A model generated the notes under the pieces. The model saw nothing but the letters and a program-made list of their open reading frames with translations, searched no databases and had not been told where the DNA came from. Shown one piece after another: positions 15,726-23,948 of a DNA stretch of 60,564 nt. The position numbers and the translations under genes were made by a program. The DNA is taken from NCBI GenBank assembly GCA_016872715.1, contig VGZD01000006.1:1-60564 (forward strand), read 5' to 3'. Positions within the stretch are counted from its first letter, which is position 1. Each line of letters opens with the position of its first letter. The stretch comes from Planctomycetota bacterium (GTDB lineage: Bacteria; Planctomycetota; UBA1135; GCA-002686595).

Positions 15726-17978
15726 ATGTTCGTCCTCGTCGCGTTCCTCGGCAGTCTCGCGCAGCAGCCCGCCCCTGCTCCGTTCGCCCCCAAGCCCCGA
15801 GTCACTTCTCGGGCCGCTTCTCAGGCCACTCCGCAGCGCTTCCTCGAGCTGCCGCCGCGGGAGGCCAGCGCGCCTTCGAAGGCGGCCATGGAAGCGGCGG
15901 CGGACTACAGCGAGAGCTTCTCGGGGCGCGCGCTGCTCGTGATGCATGCGGGGCAGGTCGTGTTCGAGCGCTACGCCCATGGCTGGAGCGCGGAGCGGCC
16001 GCACGCGCTCGCGAGCGGCACGAAGAGCTTTTGCGGAATTGTTGCGGCCGCGGCCGTGACGGATGGGCTCGTGAAGCTCGACGAACTGGTCGTCGACACG
16101 CTCGTCGAATGGAAGGACGAGCCGCGCGCCGCGCGCATGACCGTGCGATCGCTGCTCGATCTGTCTTCGGGCCTCGAGCCGGAGAGCGAGCTTCTCGGTC
16201 GCGCGGGCTACGGCATCCGCGACCTCGGGCCGCTCAACGATCTCGCCGGGCGCCTGCGCGGCGGGTCGCGCGAGCGCGCACCCGAGGACTGGTATGGCGC
16301 GGTGCTCGGCGTGCCGACCACGCGCGAAAGCGGCCGTCTATTCCGCTACGGTCCGGCGCATTTCTATGCGTGGGGCGCGCTGCTCACGCGCAAGCTCGCA
16401 TCGTCCGAGCGCGCGGAGAAGACCTACTGGGACTACATGCGCGCGCGCGTGTTCGAGCCCGCGGGCCTCGCGTTGCCGCGCGAGCGCTTCGTTCTCGACG
16501 CCAAGGGCCAGCCCAACCTGCCCGGCGGCGCGCACCTCACCGCTCGCGAATGGGCGCGCTTTGGCGAATTCGTGCGGCTGGGCTGCGCGGTCGAGCGCAC
16601 GCAGGACGACGGCAGCGTCGAGCGCATGGCCGTGATCGAGCGCGACGCGCTCGAGGCCTGTTTCACGCCGAGCGCCGCCAATGGCCAGTACGGCCTCACG
16701 TGGTGGCTGGCGAATGACGTGCCGGGCGCGGGCGTGTCGGCGGCCGATGGTGCGTTCGTTCCCGCCGACGCACGCGAGTTTCGCGGGCTGCGGGCCTCCG
16801 ACGGGACGCCGCTGCGCATCGCGCAGGCCGCGGGTGCGGGCAAGCAGCGCCTGTATCTCGTGCCGCAACGCGCGCTCGTGATCGTGCGCTTCGCCGAGCT
16901 CGACCTCGGCGGTCGCGGCTTCGAGGACGAACCGTTCCTGCGCCCGCTGCTCGACCTCGGTCCCGAGCGTGTCCCCGAGCTCGCCCCCGAACTCGCCCCC
17001 GAGCTCGCCCCCGAACTCGCCCCCGAACTCGCCCCCGAGCGTGTCCCCGGGCGTGTCCCCGAGCTTGTCCCCGAGCGCGCGTCGCGCCCTGCCGCCAGCG
17101 AGAGGAACGCCGCGACGCAGGTTGCCTATCCCAGCTGGATCCCCGCTGATCTGCTCGATAACTACGGGAGTGGAACTGTTCGCAAGGGGTACCAGCGCGG
17201 GAACCCCAAACTCAAGAGCGCTCATCGGACCGTTGAGTTTTGCTGGCGCGCGGGATCCGAGGCCAATCTCGACCCCGCGCTGTTGAGCGTTCCCACGTCG
17301 GTGTTCGATCGCGGCGGATTGACCGAGGAGACGCAGAGCTTCACGACGCCGTACTTTCCGCTGACCAGCGCCGTGCTCGACGCGAGCCGCGTGTTGATCG
17401 CGGGTGTCGATGCGGATGGTCTGAGCGTGATCGAGCTCTGGAACCTGGGCTGGCCCGCGAGCATGCCGACACCGGCCATTGGCGAAGGCGGAAACGGGCC
17501 TCAATCCCTTGACGTCGTGCTGCCGCAGCGCTCGGTCGCTCGAGTCTACTACGCGGCTGCTCCGGGCCTGGATTTCGTCGCCAACATGACGGCCGTGCGT
17601 CGAACTGCCCTCGACCCTACCCAGGCGCTCGTGCAGTTTCGTCCCTCGCTCGACGTTCACGTGCTCGACATCCCCTCTGGCACCTTGACGCTTCTTGCCT
17701 CAGGCACGAGCGGTGGCGGTCAGCTCGGTCTAGTCCCCGAACTGCAGCAACACTACTTCAACCACTTCTACTCGAAACAGCACGTGTCGAGCGGCTTCGT
17801 GTACTTCTTGGTGGATCAACGCCGCCGCGCCGATGCTGTCCAGCGCCCGCCCGCCCTGCTCTTCTTGGATACCGACATGAACGGAACGCTCGATTCGCAC
17901 GCCACCGTTCAGGCCGCTGACTTCTACGGGCAGGGCTTGTGGTCCGACTCGGCGCAGTACATCGACTGGTGGAAATGA
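15726..17978 (+). CDS. Exported beta-lactamase-like serine hydrolase fused to an unknown C-terminal domain
   Basis: Protein of 750 aa. A signal-like start (MFVLVAFLGSLA) is followed by a class C beta-lactamase / AmpH-type domain (about 50-405). The nucleophile motif SxxK is Ser97-Gly-Thr-Lys100, and RYGPAHFYAWG stands at the YxN position, where the usual Asn is not evident. A 40-residue linker of four-residue Pro-Glu repeats (PELA/PERV, about 412-452) is encoded by ten 12 bp DNA repeats. The last ~290 residues are an unrecognised beta-rich region. Compared with the first half, its codons look less GC-biased, suggesting a different origin. Substrate may be peptides or esters; beta-lactam hydrolysis is not implied. 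Confidence 0.7.
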   Translation: MFVLVAFLGSLAQQPAPAPFAPKPRVTSRAASQATPQRFLELPPREASAPSKAAMEAAADYSESFSGRALLVMHAGQVVFERYAHGWSAERPHALASGTKSFCGIVAAAAVTDGLVKLDELVVDTLVEWKDEPRAARMTVRSLLDLSSGLEPESELLGRAGYGIRDLGPLNDLAGRLRGGSRERAPEDWYGAVLGVPTTRESGRLFRYGPAHFYAWGALLTRKLASSERAEKTYWDYMRARVFEPAGLALPRERFVLDAKGQPNLPGGAHLTAREWARFGEFVRLGCAVERTQDDGSVERMAVIERDALEACFTPSAANGQYGLTWWLANDVPGAGVSAADGAFVPADAREFRGLRASDGTPLRIAQAAGAGKQRLYLVPQRALVIVRFAELDLGGRGFEDEPFLRPLLDLGPERVPELAPELAPELAPELAPELAPERVPGRVPELVPERASRPAASERNAATQVAYPSWIPADLLDNYGSGTVRKGYQRGNPKLKSAHRTVEFCWRAGSEANLDPALLSVPTSVFDRGGLTEETQSFTTPYFPLTSAVLDASRVLIAGVDADGLSVIELWNLGWPASMPTPAIGEGGNGPQSLDVVLPQRSVARVYYAAAPGLDFVANMTAVRRTALDPTQALVQFRPSLDVHVLDIPSGTLTLLASGTSGGGQLGLVPELQQHYFNHFYSKQHVSSGFVYFLVDQRRRADAVQRPPALLFLDTDMNGTLDSHATVQAADFYGQGLWSDSAQYIDWWK
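16962..17081 (+). repeat. Ten 12 bp tandem repeats encoding Pro-Glu linker
   Basis: Ten consecutive 12-base units beginning CCCGAG/CCCGAA (for example CCCGAGCTCGCC) encode PERV, PELA and PELV blocks. The repeat stays in frame and joins the hydrolase domain to the C-terminal domain. The middle five copies differ only at a Glu codon position (GAG/GAA), indicating recent expansion. Confidence 0.85.
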
Positions 17979-18267
17979 ACTTGTGGTGGCGCGCTGTGAC
18001 GTAGTCTCGCCCGCCCCACGGTTTCTGTGGACACTCCACCGGAACGAGTTTGGGTTCCACAGGCGGCGTGCCGGTCAGGGGAGAGCCATGCGCGGGTCGT
18101 CGGCGTCGGCGAGGTGCCCGCGCGTCGAGCGCACGCACGCCGCGACGCAGGTCCAGCGCCACGGCCGCGCTCCGTGCGAGCTGCTCGGGGGTCAGCAAGG
18201 CCCAGAATTCGCCGAGGGAAGCGGCCTTGCGTTGGGTCGCTGGCGTTGGGTTGGGGGCCGGAGAACG
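17979..18267. other. Intergenic region downstream of tRNA-Arg, possible element debris
   Basis: Non-coding space between the hydrolase fusion and the 3' end of tRNA-Arg. It contains CTGTGGA (18027-18033) and TCCACAG (18056-18062) as an inverted pair, flanking a more AT-rich core. On the minus strand an open stretch including LLTPEQLARSAAVAL has no start codon. The region may be debris of an element inserted at the tRNA, but no integrase or attachment duplication was found. Confidence 0.3.
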
Positions 18268-18344
18268 TGGTACGCCCGGCGAGATTCGAACTCACGACCT
18301 TCTGCTCCGGAGGCAGACGCTCTATCCAGCTGAGCTACGGGCGC
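18268..18344 (-). tRNA. tRNA-Arg (anticodon CCG)
   Basis: On the minus strand the sequence folds into a full cloverleaf. Acceptor GCGCCCG pairs with CGGGCGT, the D arm contains AGCTCAGCTGGATAGAGC, and anticodon stem TCTGC/GCAGA encloses loop CTCCGGA with anticodon CCG (reads CGG, arginine). The T loop is GTTCGAATC, followed by discriminator A and an encoded CCA (18268-18270). All invariant positions checked are normal. Confidence 0.97.
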
Positions 18345-18489
18345 CCCTTGGGGCGTGGGAGTATAGCGAGAGCGGTGGGGAGGCGGGGCGCGGGAGGGGG
18401 CTGGCGCTGTGTGGGTTTGGCGGTAAGGTGGAGCTGGGCGGAAAGGAAACTCCTAACCTGCTCCCTTGCGCCAACCTCAGGACTACACC

Positions 18490-19455
18490 GTGAAGATTCG
18501 AACCTCGATCGAGTGCCGTGGTGGACAGGCGCGGCGTGGCCGCGCGGGACGGGTCGCCGTGCTGGCGCTGTTGGCGCTGGCTGCGGCGGGTGGCTCGGGT
18601 TGGTGGGCGGGTGGCGAGGGGGGCGCTAGCGTGGCGGCGGTCGTGCCGCCACCTACGAACGACATGGACGGCGACGGGCTCGTCGATGAGCTCGAATCCG
18701 TGTTGGGCACGTGGTCCTGCCACGCGGACACCGACGGCGATAGCTTCAGCGATCTGGAAGAGGTCGCGCGCAAGTCGAATCCGCTCGACAGCTCGAGTCT
18801 CCCGCTCACTTCGGAACCCTCGCTGGCCATGGTCGGCTTTCAGGTGGGTCGCCGCGTGCACGTCGCGACGCTCGTGTTCGTCCCCGATGGGAACCTGCAC
18901 GCCAAGCGCTTGCGGTTTGGTGTGCGCGTGGGCGATCAGATGCTCGCCGTATCGCTATCGGCCATGCGTGGCGGTGCTCCGATTCAAGTCCGCAGCGGCC
19001 GCGAGCTCGGCTCGAAGATCGTGGTTGTCGATCCGGTCATCCAAGCGCAGGCCGTCCTCGCTCGGCGGGGCATGTCGGTCTTCGCGACGCTCGCGCAGCA
19101 GGGCACCTATCTCGACGCGGAGGCCTGCGACTTCGCGGCGTTGCAGGGCTCGCTGTTCCAACTCATCCGCACCTCTGGCTCCGGGACGACCATGCCCACG
19201 CAGGGCGGCACGGGCATCGGGCTCGGCCATGCCTACCGGCCGATCGATCCGTCGAGCCAGTCCCCCTCGAGCGTGATGGGCGAGGTCTGCGCGCAGACCA
19301 CGACCGTGGTGCGCGTCGTGGGTGCGGTGGTGACGCAGGAGGTCATCGCGGCCGACTGCGTGCCCGGGTGGGACACCTACTGCTCGCCCGGCTGTGTCAA
19401 CACGGTCGGCAACACGGTTCGGTCCGTCGATCCGGCCGCCCTGATCGGCGGCTAG
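18490..19455 (+). CDS. Exported protein with calcium-binding thrombospondin-type repeats
   Basis: Protein of 321 aa. The start is GTG at 18490; TTG at 18466 would add eight residues. A basic N-terminus is followed by a hydrophobic segment (RVAVLALLALAAAGGSG), a signal peptide or anchor. Right after it come two Asp-rich calcium loops, DMDGDGLVDELE and DTDGDSFSDLEE, of the thrombospondin type 3 / EF-hand-like kind common in planctomycete surface proteins. The rest (about 90-321) is not recognised; six cysteines, several near the C-terminus (CVPGWDTYCSPGC), may form disulfides. It is probably secreted and followed by a strong hairpin. Function unknown. Confidence 0.65.
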   Translation: MKIRTSIECRGGQARRGRAGRVAVLALLALAAAGGSGWWAGGEGGASVAAVVPPPTNDMDGDGLVDELESVLGTWSCHADTDGDSFSDLEEVARKSNPLDSSSLPLTSEPSLAMVGFQVGRRVHVATLVFVPDGNLHAKRLRFGVRVGDQMLAVSLSAMRGGAPIQVRSGRELGSKIVVVDPVIQAQAVLARRGMSVFATLAQQGTYLDAEACDFAALQGSLFQLIRTSGSGTTMPTQGGTGIGLGHAYRPIDPSSQSPSSVMGEVCAQTTTVVRVVGAVVTQEVIAADCVPGWDTYCSPGCVNTVGNTVRSVDPAALIGG

Positions 19456-19475
19456 GGGGGCGAACCCCTGCCGTG

Positions 19476-19502
19476 GCGGCCCCCCGGGGGGTGGGGGGCC
19501 GC
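19476..19502 (+). terminator. Strong GC hairpin
   Basis: GCGGCCCCCC (19476-19485) pairs with GGGGGGCCGC (19493-19502), a perfect 10 bp stem with loop GGGGGGT, 20 bases after the stop of the calcium-repeat protein. No U-tract follows. It isolates that gene from the sigma factor operon. Confidence 0.55.
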
Positions 19503-19582
19503 GGAAGCAGGGAACCGGACGCCCGCGGTGCTCGTCGAATCTTCGCCTGAGGTACTCCCCCTGACGCACTCCGATACTCCCC

Positions 19583-20191
19583 ATGAGTCCTGATCCCGAT
19601 ACGGAACTGATTCAAGCCTGCCAGCGCTCGCCGCTGGCCGGGCTCGACGGCCCGTTCCGGGAGCTGTACGAGCTCTACAAGGACCGCGTCTACAACGTCT
19701 GCTACCGGATCACGGGCAATCCCTCGGATGCGCTCGATGCCGCTCAGGAGACGTTCGGAATTCTCTTCCGCAAGCTCCGCGAGTTCCGCTTCGAGAGCAA
19801 GTTCTCCAGCTGGGTGTATCGCATCTCCGTCAACGCCTCGATCGATCTCAAGCGGCGCTCGCGGGCGCGGAGCCTCGCGTCGCTCGATGCGTTGCAGGAA
19901 TTCGGCGAGGGCGAGTCCGCCCGCTTCGATCCCAGCGATGAGAAGCTCGAGATGCCGATTCACGCCGCGTCGCGCCACGAGCTCGAACGCGAGGTGCAGC
20001 GCGCGATCTCCAGCCTGAGCCCGAAGTTGCGCACGATCACCGTGCTGCGCTACATCGAGAGCCAGTCCTACGAGGAGATCGCGGACACGCTGCAGATCTC
20101 CTTGGGCACCGTGAAGTCGCGCCTTTCTCGCGCGCACGACATGCTCGATCAGCACCTGACCCCGATCCTCGACCGGTACTACCTCGGATGA
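19583..20191 (+). CDS. ECF RNA polymerase sigma factor (SigE/RpoE-like)
   Basis: Sigma-70 family factor of 202 aa with only regions 2 and 4. Region 2: LYELYKDRVYNVCYRITGN and DAAQETFGILFRKL, followed by SSWVYRISVN. Region 4: LSPKLRTITVLRYIESQSYEEIADTL with recognition helix LGTVKSRLSRA. It is first in an operon with a zinc-finger anti-sigma and an RseB-like lipoprotein, the layout of envelope stress systems. Its stop overlaps the anti-sigma start as ATGA. In such systems the factor is held at the membrane until the anti-sigma is cleaved; this is inferred from context. Confidence 0.9.
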   Translation: MSPDPDTELIQACQRSPLAGLDGPFRELYELYKDRVYNVCYRITGNPSDALDAAQETFGILFRKLREFRFESKFSSWVYRISVNASIDLKRRSRARSLASLDALQEFGEGESARFDPSDEKLEMPIHAASRHELEREVQRAISSLSPKLRTITVLRYIESQSYEEIADTLQISLGTVKSRLSRAHDMLDQHLTPILDRYYLG

Positions 20192-20862
20192 AGCCGCAAG
20201 CGCACCCCGACTGCAACGCGTTCCGCGTCGCCGCGCTCGACCGCGCCGCGCTGAGCGAGCATGCGTGCGCCGAGTGCGAGCGCTGGGTCGCGCGCCTCGC
20301 GCTGCGCGAGGGGCTGTTGCGTACGTTGCCGCGGATGGTCGCGCCCAGGGAGCTCGATGACTTGAGCGAGCACGAGCTCGAGAGCGAGGGTCGACGCGCA
20401 CGCGCGGTCCGCGCGCTCGAGAGTCTGGCGCAAGTCGAGGCCGACGAGGAGCTCGACCGCGCGGTCGAAGCACTGGCGTCGGACGCCGGCCCGCAGTTCT
20501 CGGCGTGCGCGCCGAGCGTGCTCGACCGCCTCGTGGCCGAGGAGCTCGCGAACCCGGTGAAGGCCCGCGTCGCGCGTCAGGTCGAGAGCTTGGCGCGCCT
20601 CGAAGCGCCCACGGTGCTCGAACAGCGAGTCGCTCGCGAGCTCGCCCAGCCGCGCGTCGAGCGCAGGCTCACCACGCGCGCGTGGCTCTCCATCGCGGCC
20701 GCGGCGATCGCGCTGCTGTCGCTCGCCCCGCTGGCGTTCGAACGCCGCGGCGCGCGCCCGTTCCGCGTCGAGCGTTTGGAGTCGACGCGCGACCTCTCGC
20801 CTTCGGCTCGCGCGTGGTTCGAAACCGTCTCCAGCGGCCTGCTCGCTCAGAACAACATCTAG
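20188..20862 (+). CDS. Membrane anti-sigma factor with zinc-finger-like N-terminus
   Basis: Protein of 224 aa overlapping the sigma gene by ATGA. The N-terminus has a His/Cys set (HPDC at 7-10, then HACAEC), resembling a ZAS anti-sigma zinc domain. The middle is a long charged helix, with three imperfect repeats of an LARLEAPxVLxxRVAxEL type. One transmembrane segment follows (about 174-192, WLSIAAAAIALLSLAPLAF) and then about 30 periplasmic residues. Topology (cytoplasmic sigma-binding part, one TM helix, short periplasmic tail) fits an RseA-like regulator. The long helical repeat region is unusual for RseA. Confidence 0.75.
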   Translation: MKPQAHPDCNAFRVAALDRAALSEHACAECERWVARLALREGLLRTLPRMVAPRELDDLSEHELESEGRRARAVRALESLAQVEADEELDRAVEALASDAGPQFSACAPSVLDRLVAEELANPVKARVARQVESLARLEAPTVLEQRVARELAQPRVERRLTTRAWLSIAAAAIALLSLAPLAFERRGARPFRVERLESTRDLSPSARAWFETVSSGLLAQNNI

Positions 20863-20873
20863 GATTCACTTCC

Positions 20874-21902
20874 GTGCGCCGTTCCTCGCTCTTCCTCACC
20901 GCCGTCGCCGGCCTCGCCTTCGGGCTGGCCGGATGCGGCGACGTGTCGAGCGTGAGCGCGCCGCCGACGACCCCGCCGCCGGTCCTGCACTCTGGCCTAC
21001 CGAGCGAGACGCTCGTGCAGAGGATGCGCGTGGCGCCGACCGCGGTCGCCTACAGCGGCGTGCGGCGGATCGAGCAGTCCTGGCAGGTCGGAGTGACGGT
21101 CTACTCGACCAGCTACCGCGAGGAGGTCGCCAGCGACGGGCAGGGCCGTGTCGCCCTCCAAGCGCTCGAGCTGATCGCTCCGACGCTCCCGCCGCGGAGC
21201 GAGGAGTTGTGGCACATGCTGCAGGAATCGCGCGACGGGTTCCTGTTCCGCTACCGGGACTTCCGCATTCACGACGTGGTCCAGATGGCCGTGAATTACA
21301 GCCCGATCGCGACCGGCGTCCGCACCGAAGTGGCCGGCCGCGACTGCGACGAGCTGGTCTTCGCCCTGCGCCACGGCGCAGCGTTCACCTACAACCTCGC
21401 GGTCGACCGCGAGACCGGTCTGGTGATGCGCTGCGAGCAATTCGCGACCGATGGACGCGTGATGGGGAAGGTCGAGTTCGAGAGCTTCGAGCTCAATCCG
21501 CAGTTCGCCCCGGACTTCTCGTGGGACGAGAGCTCCAATCAGGAGCAGCCGCTCCCCGAGTCGCGGACCTCGCGCTTCGCGGCGGTCGGCTTCCGCCCGC
21601 GCCAGCCCGAGGGTGACGGCGGCCGCTTCCAGCTCCTCGAGTCGACCATCGTGCGTTCGCCCCAGCCCGATGGCGCAGGCGAGATCACGTGGGTGAAGTC
21701 GACGCTCACCGACGGCATCGAGGTCGTCTTCGTGCTCCACGGCGGCAGCGATCCCTCGCTCGTGAGCGAGGACGTGATGCGCGTGGCCCCGTCGGTCGGC
21801 CCGTGGAATCACGTCGAGGGCACGCTGGACGGCGAGCGCTTCATGGCGCTCGGACGCGCCTCGGCCGACGAGTTGCTCGATCTCATCGCATCGACCCTCT
21901 GA
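20874..21902 (+). CDS. RseB/MucB-like or LolA-fold lipoprotein
   Basis: Protein of 342 aa with GTG start at 20874, 11 bases after the anti-sigma stop. Signal peptide and lipobox LAGC at residue 21 (GLAFGLAGCGD). The body (about 50-230) resembles the half-barrel of RseB/MucB and outer-membrane lipoprotein-sorting proteins: YSGVRRIEQSW, RDGFLFRYRDFRIHD and LAVDRETGLVMRCEQFA. The second part repeats a smaller beta domain, as in RseB. RseB shields the anti-sigma from protease and senses mislocalised lipoproteins or LPS. The operon position strongly supports this role; sequence match is moderate. Confidence 0.65.
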   Translation: MRRSSLFLTAVAGLAFGLAGCGDVSSVSAPPTTPPPVLHSGLPSETLVQRMRVAPTAVAYSGVRRIEQSWQVGVTVYSTSYREEVASDGQGRVALQALELIAPTLPPRSEELWHMLQESRDGFLFRYRDFRIHDVVQMAVNYSPIATGVRTEVAGRDCDELVFALRHGAAFTYNLAVDRETGLVMRCEQFATDGRVMGKVEFESFELNPQFAPDFSWDESSNQEQPLPESRTSRFAAVGFRPRQPEGDGGRFQLLESTIVRSPQPDGAGEITWVKSTLTDGIEVVFVLHGGSDPSLVSEDVMRVAPSVGPWNHVEGTLDGERFMALGRASADELLDLIASTL

Positions 21903-21935
21903 TCGCGTCGACCCACTGATGGCATCGACACGCGA
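21885..21935 (+). repeat. 17 bp tandem repeat across the RseB-like stop codon
   Basis: Three consecutive 17-base units: ATCGCATCGACCCTCTG (21885-21901), ATCGCGTCGACCCACTG (21902-21918) and a diverged third to 21935. The gene's TGA stop lies at the unit junction (21900-21902), so each further copy would add another stop. Confidence 0.65.
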
Positions 21936-22059
21936 GTCGCCGCCGGAAATTTGTTCCACCAGCGTGTGTGGAAGTCACTTCGCGGTTGTGCCGACCTCCC
22001 GCTCGAGGGTGGGGTAGCCTTCGGTGCCGACGTTCCCATGGAGCGCGGCGACACACGCG

Positions 22060-22518
22060 ATGCAAGAGCCTTTCGAAAGCGGCGATTCCCCGTCCGAGCC
22101 CGGTCTCGAGTCCGCGGAGTACCGCGAGCGGCTGCGCAACAAGCTCAACTGCTTGATCGCCGTGCTCGAGGTCGCGACGGCCAAGGTGAAGCAGTCGCTC
22201 GCCGGCCCCTCGCCGGACCTCGACCGGCTCATGCGCATCCAGCGCAACTTGCAGGAGACGCTCGAGGTGTGCGTGCGCGCTCGGACGGCGCTCGATCGCC
22301 GCGGCCCGCTGCCCGAGGGCATCGCGCGCGATCTCGCTTCGGCGGTCAGCCCCTCCGCGCTCGGCCTGCCCCTGCCCCCGCCAAACCGCGCGGCGACCAA
22401 GCCCGTGGGGGAGGCTTCCGACGAGGAGCGGGAGCGCTTTGCGCGCCTTGGACGCATCGAGCGCTCGATGATCGGCGGCATCGACTTCGACGACCTCGCG
22501 CGTCATCTGCAATCCTGA
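22060..22518 (+). CDS. Hypothetical helical protein
   Basis: I cannot assign this 152 aa protein. The ATG at 22060 is preferred to GTG at 22024, which only adds poorly conserved-looking residues. Residues about 20-85 form one or two long amphipathic helices (LRNKLNCLIAVLEVATAKVKQSL, split by charged turns), suggesting a coiled coil or four-helix partner protein. A Pro-rich linker (LGLPLPPPNR) and a short acidic tail follow. No signal peptide or TM segment. It stands alone after the stress operon and before an acetyltransferase. Confidence 0.55.
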   Translation: MQEPFESGDSPSEPGLESAEYRERLRNKLNCLIAVLEVATAKVKQSLAGPSPDLDRLMRIQRNLQETLEVCVRARTALDRRGPLPEGIARDLASAVSPSALGLPLPPPNRAATKPVGEASDEERERFARLGRIERSMIGGIDFDDLARHLQS

Positions 22519-22579
22519 CCGTAGGACTTCCCGCGGACCCGGCTTGAGCAACGCGGGCGCCGCGGTACAAGTGCGGGCG

Positions 22580-23167
22580 ATGGAACGCTCGCGCAGGGAG
22601 TCGCTCGAGGCGCGCATCGTCGCGCGCGGCCCGCAGGTCGTGCTCGCGAGGCCGCACGCCGACGACGAGGACGAGGTGCTCGCGCTGCGTCGCGCGAGCT
22701 GGGACTTCCTCGCGCCGTGGGAGCTGCACCTGCCCGGAGTCGATCCGCTCGGGCCCTCGTGGTTCGCGCGCTACCTCCGCATCGGGCCCGAGCACCGGCG
22801 CGTGCGTTGGCTCGTGAGGCTCGCGTCGGATGGAGCGGTCTGCGGCTCGATCACGGTGGGGGAGATCGACGAGCGCAAGGGGCGCGCCAACCTCGGCTAC
22901 TGGATCGGCGCCACCCATGCGCGGCGCGGCCTGATGAGCGAGGCACTCCCTCTCGCGATCGAGCTGGCGTTTCGCGAGCTGGGCCTGCGCGATTTGCACG
23001 CGTACGTGCTCCCGCAGAACCAGCCCTCTCGCGCGCTGCTCGCGCGCGTGGGTTTCCGGCTCGGCGGCCTCGCGCGCGGCTACCGCGTGGTGCGCGGAGT
23101 GGCGCGCGACCACGAGCGCTGGGAGCTCAGCGGCCCCAGTCGCGCAGGTAGCGGAAATCCTGATTGA
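22580..23167 (+). CDS. GNAT N-acetyltransferase (RimJ/RimL-like)
   Basis: Acetyl-CoA dependent N-acetyltransferase of 195 aa. GNAT features: acceptor-side strand VCGSITVGEI, the ANLGYWIGATHARRGLMSEALPLAI segment carrying the RGLMSEAL pyrophosphate loop (split here for length), and the QNQPSRALLARVGFRLGG motif typical of RimJ/RimL proteins. Possible targets are ribosomal protein N-termini or small amines. The ATG at 22580 is used. The 3' end overlaps the convergent nadE by 41 bases, so there is no room for a terminator. Confidence 0.85.
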   Translation: MERSRRESLEARIVARGPQVVLARPHADDEDEVLALRRASWDFLAPWELHLPGVDPLGPSWFARYLRIGPEHRRVRWLVRLASDGAVCGSITVGEIDERKGRANLGYWIGATHARRGLMSEALPLAIELAFRELGLRDLHAYVLPQNQPSRALLARVGFRLGGLARGYRVVRGVARDHERWELSGPSRAGSGNPD

Positions 23168-23948
23168 CCGTGCGCTGCGAGAGCTTCGCGATCAAAGGCA
23201 TCACGCGCTTGAACTGCGTGGCCGCGATGCGGGCCGCGATGCGGCGCGCGAAATCGACGTCGAAGCCCGCGTCGACGAGCTCGCGCTCGCTCATGCGAAG
23301 GTCGACCATGTGGTGGAGCAGTCGATCGGCGTCCGCGTAGCTGAAGCCGAGTTCGCCCTCGTCGGTCTGACCCTCGAACAGGTCCGCGCTCGGCGCCTTG
23401 TCTAGGATCGCCGAGGGCACGCCCATGTGGCGCGAGAGCTGGTAGATCTGGTGCTTGTAGAGATCGCCGATCGGGTTGAGCGCGCTCGCGGAGTCGCCCC
23501 ACTGCGTGGAGTAGCCGAGCAGGACCTCGGTCTTGTTGCTCGTGCCGACCACGAGGCCCTTCCATTCGACCGACAGGTCGTAGAGCACGATCATGCGGCA
23601 GCGCGCCATCACGTTGCCGCGCCGCATGCGATCGTCGATGCCGTGGGCGCCGAGATAGCCATCGGCCATGCCGCTGATCTCGACCTTGCGGGTCGCGATT
23701 CCGAGCGAGCTCGCGAGCAGGCGCGCGTGGCCCTCGCTGTCGGGATTCGACGTGCGGTAAGGCATCATCACGCCGAGCACGTTGTCCGGGCCGAGCGCGC
23801 GCGCGCACAGCGCGGCGACGAGCGCGGAGTCGACGCCGCCGGAGATGCCGAGCACGGCGCGCGAGAAGCCGGCGCTGGCGAGCTCCTCGCGCAGGAACTG
23901 CACCAGCAGCTGCTCGACGAGCGGCGGGTGGATGTCGAGCGGGCTCAC
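23127..23948 (-). CDS. nadE: NAD+ synthetase, ammonia-lyase half (synthetase domain)
   Basis: Makes NAD+ from deamido-NAD+, ATP and ammonia. 273 aa, domain-only length. The PP-loop is SGGVDS near residue 36. GTSNKTE and the QWGDSASALNPIGDLYK segment build the deamido-NAD site. Start is GTG at 23948 and overlaps the stop of the upstream amidase gene by GTGA, so the two are translationally coupled. In most bacteria with a glutamine-dependent enzyme the amidase and synthetase are fused; here they are separate proteins that probably form one complex with ammonia transfer. Confidence 0.93.
   Translation of the reverse strand: MSPLDIHPPLVEQLLVQFLREELASAGFSRAVLGISGGVDSALVAALCARALGPDNVLGVMMPYRTSNPDSEGHARLLASSLGIATRKVEISGMADGYLGAHGIDDRMRRGNVMARCRMIVLYDLSVEWKGLVVGTSNKTEVLLGYSTQWGDSASALNPIGDLYKHQIYQLSRHMGVPSAILDKAPSADLFEGQTDEGELGFSYADADRLLHHMVDLRMSERELVDAGFDVDFARRIAARIAATQFKRVMPLIAKLSQRTVNQDFRYLRDWGR

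Noticed and set aside
18000-18262. Possible small minus-strand gene containing TPEQLARSAAVAL
   Set aside because: No start codon or ribosome site, and the frame runs on into low-complexity Arg/Pro sequence.
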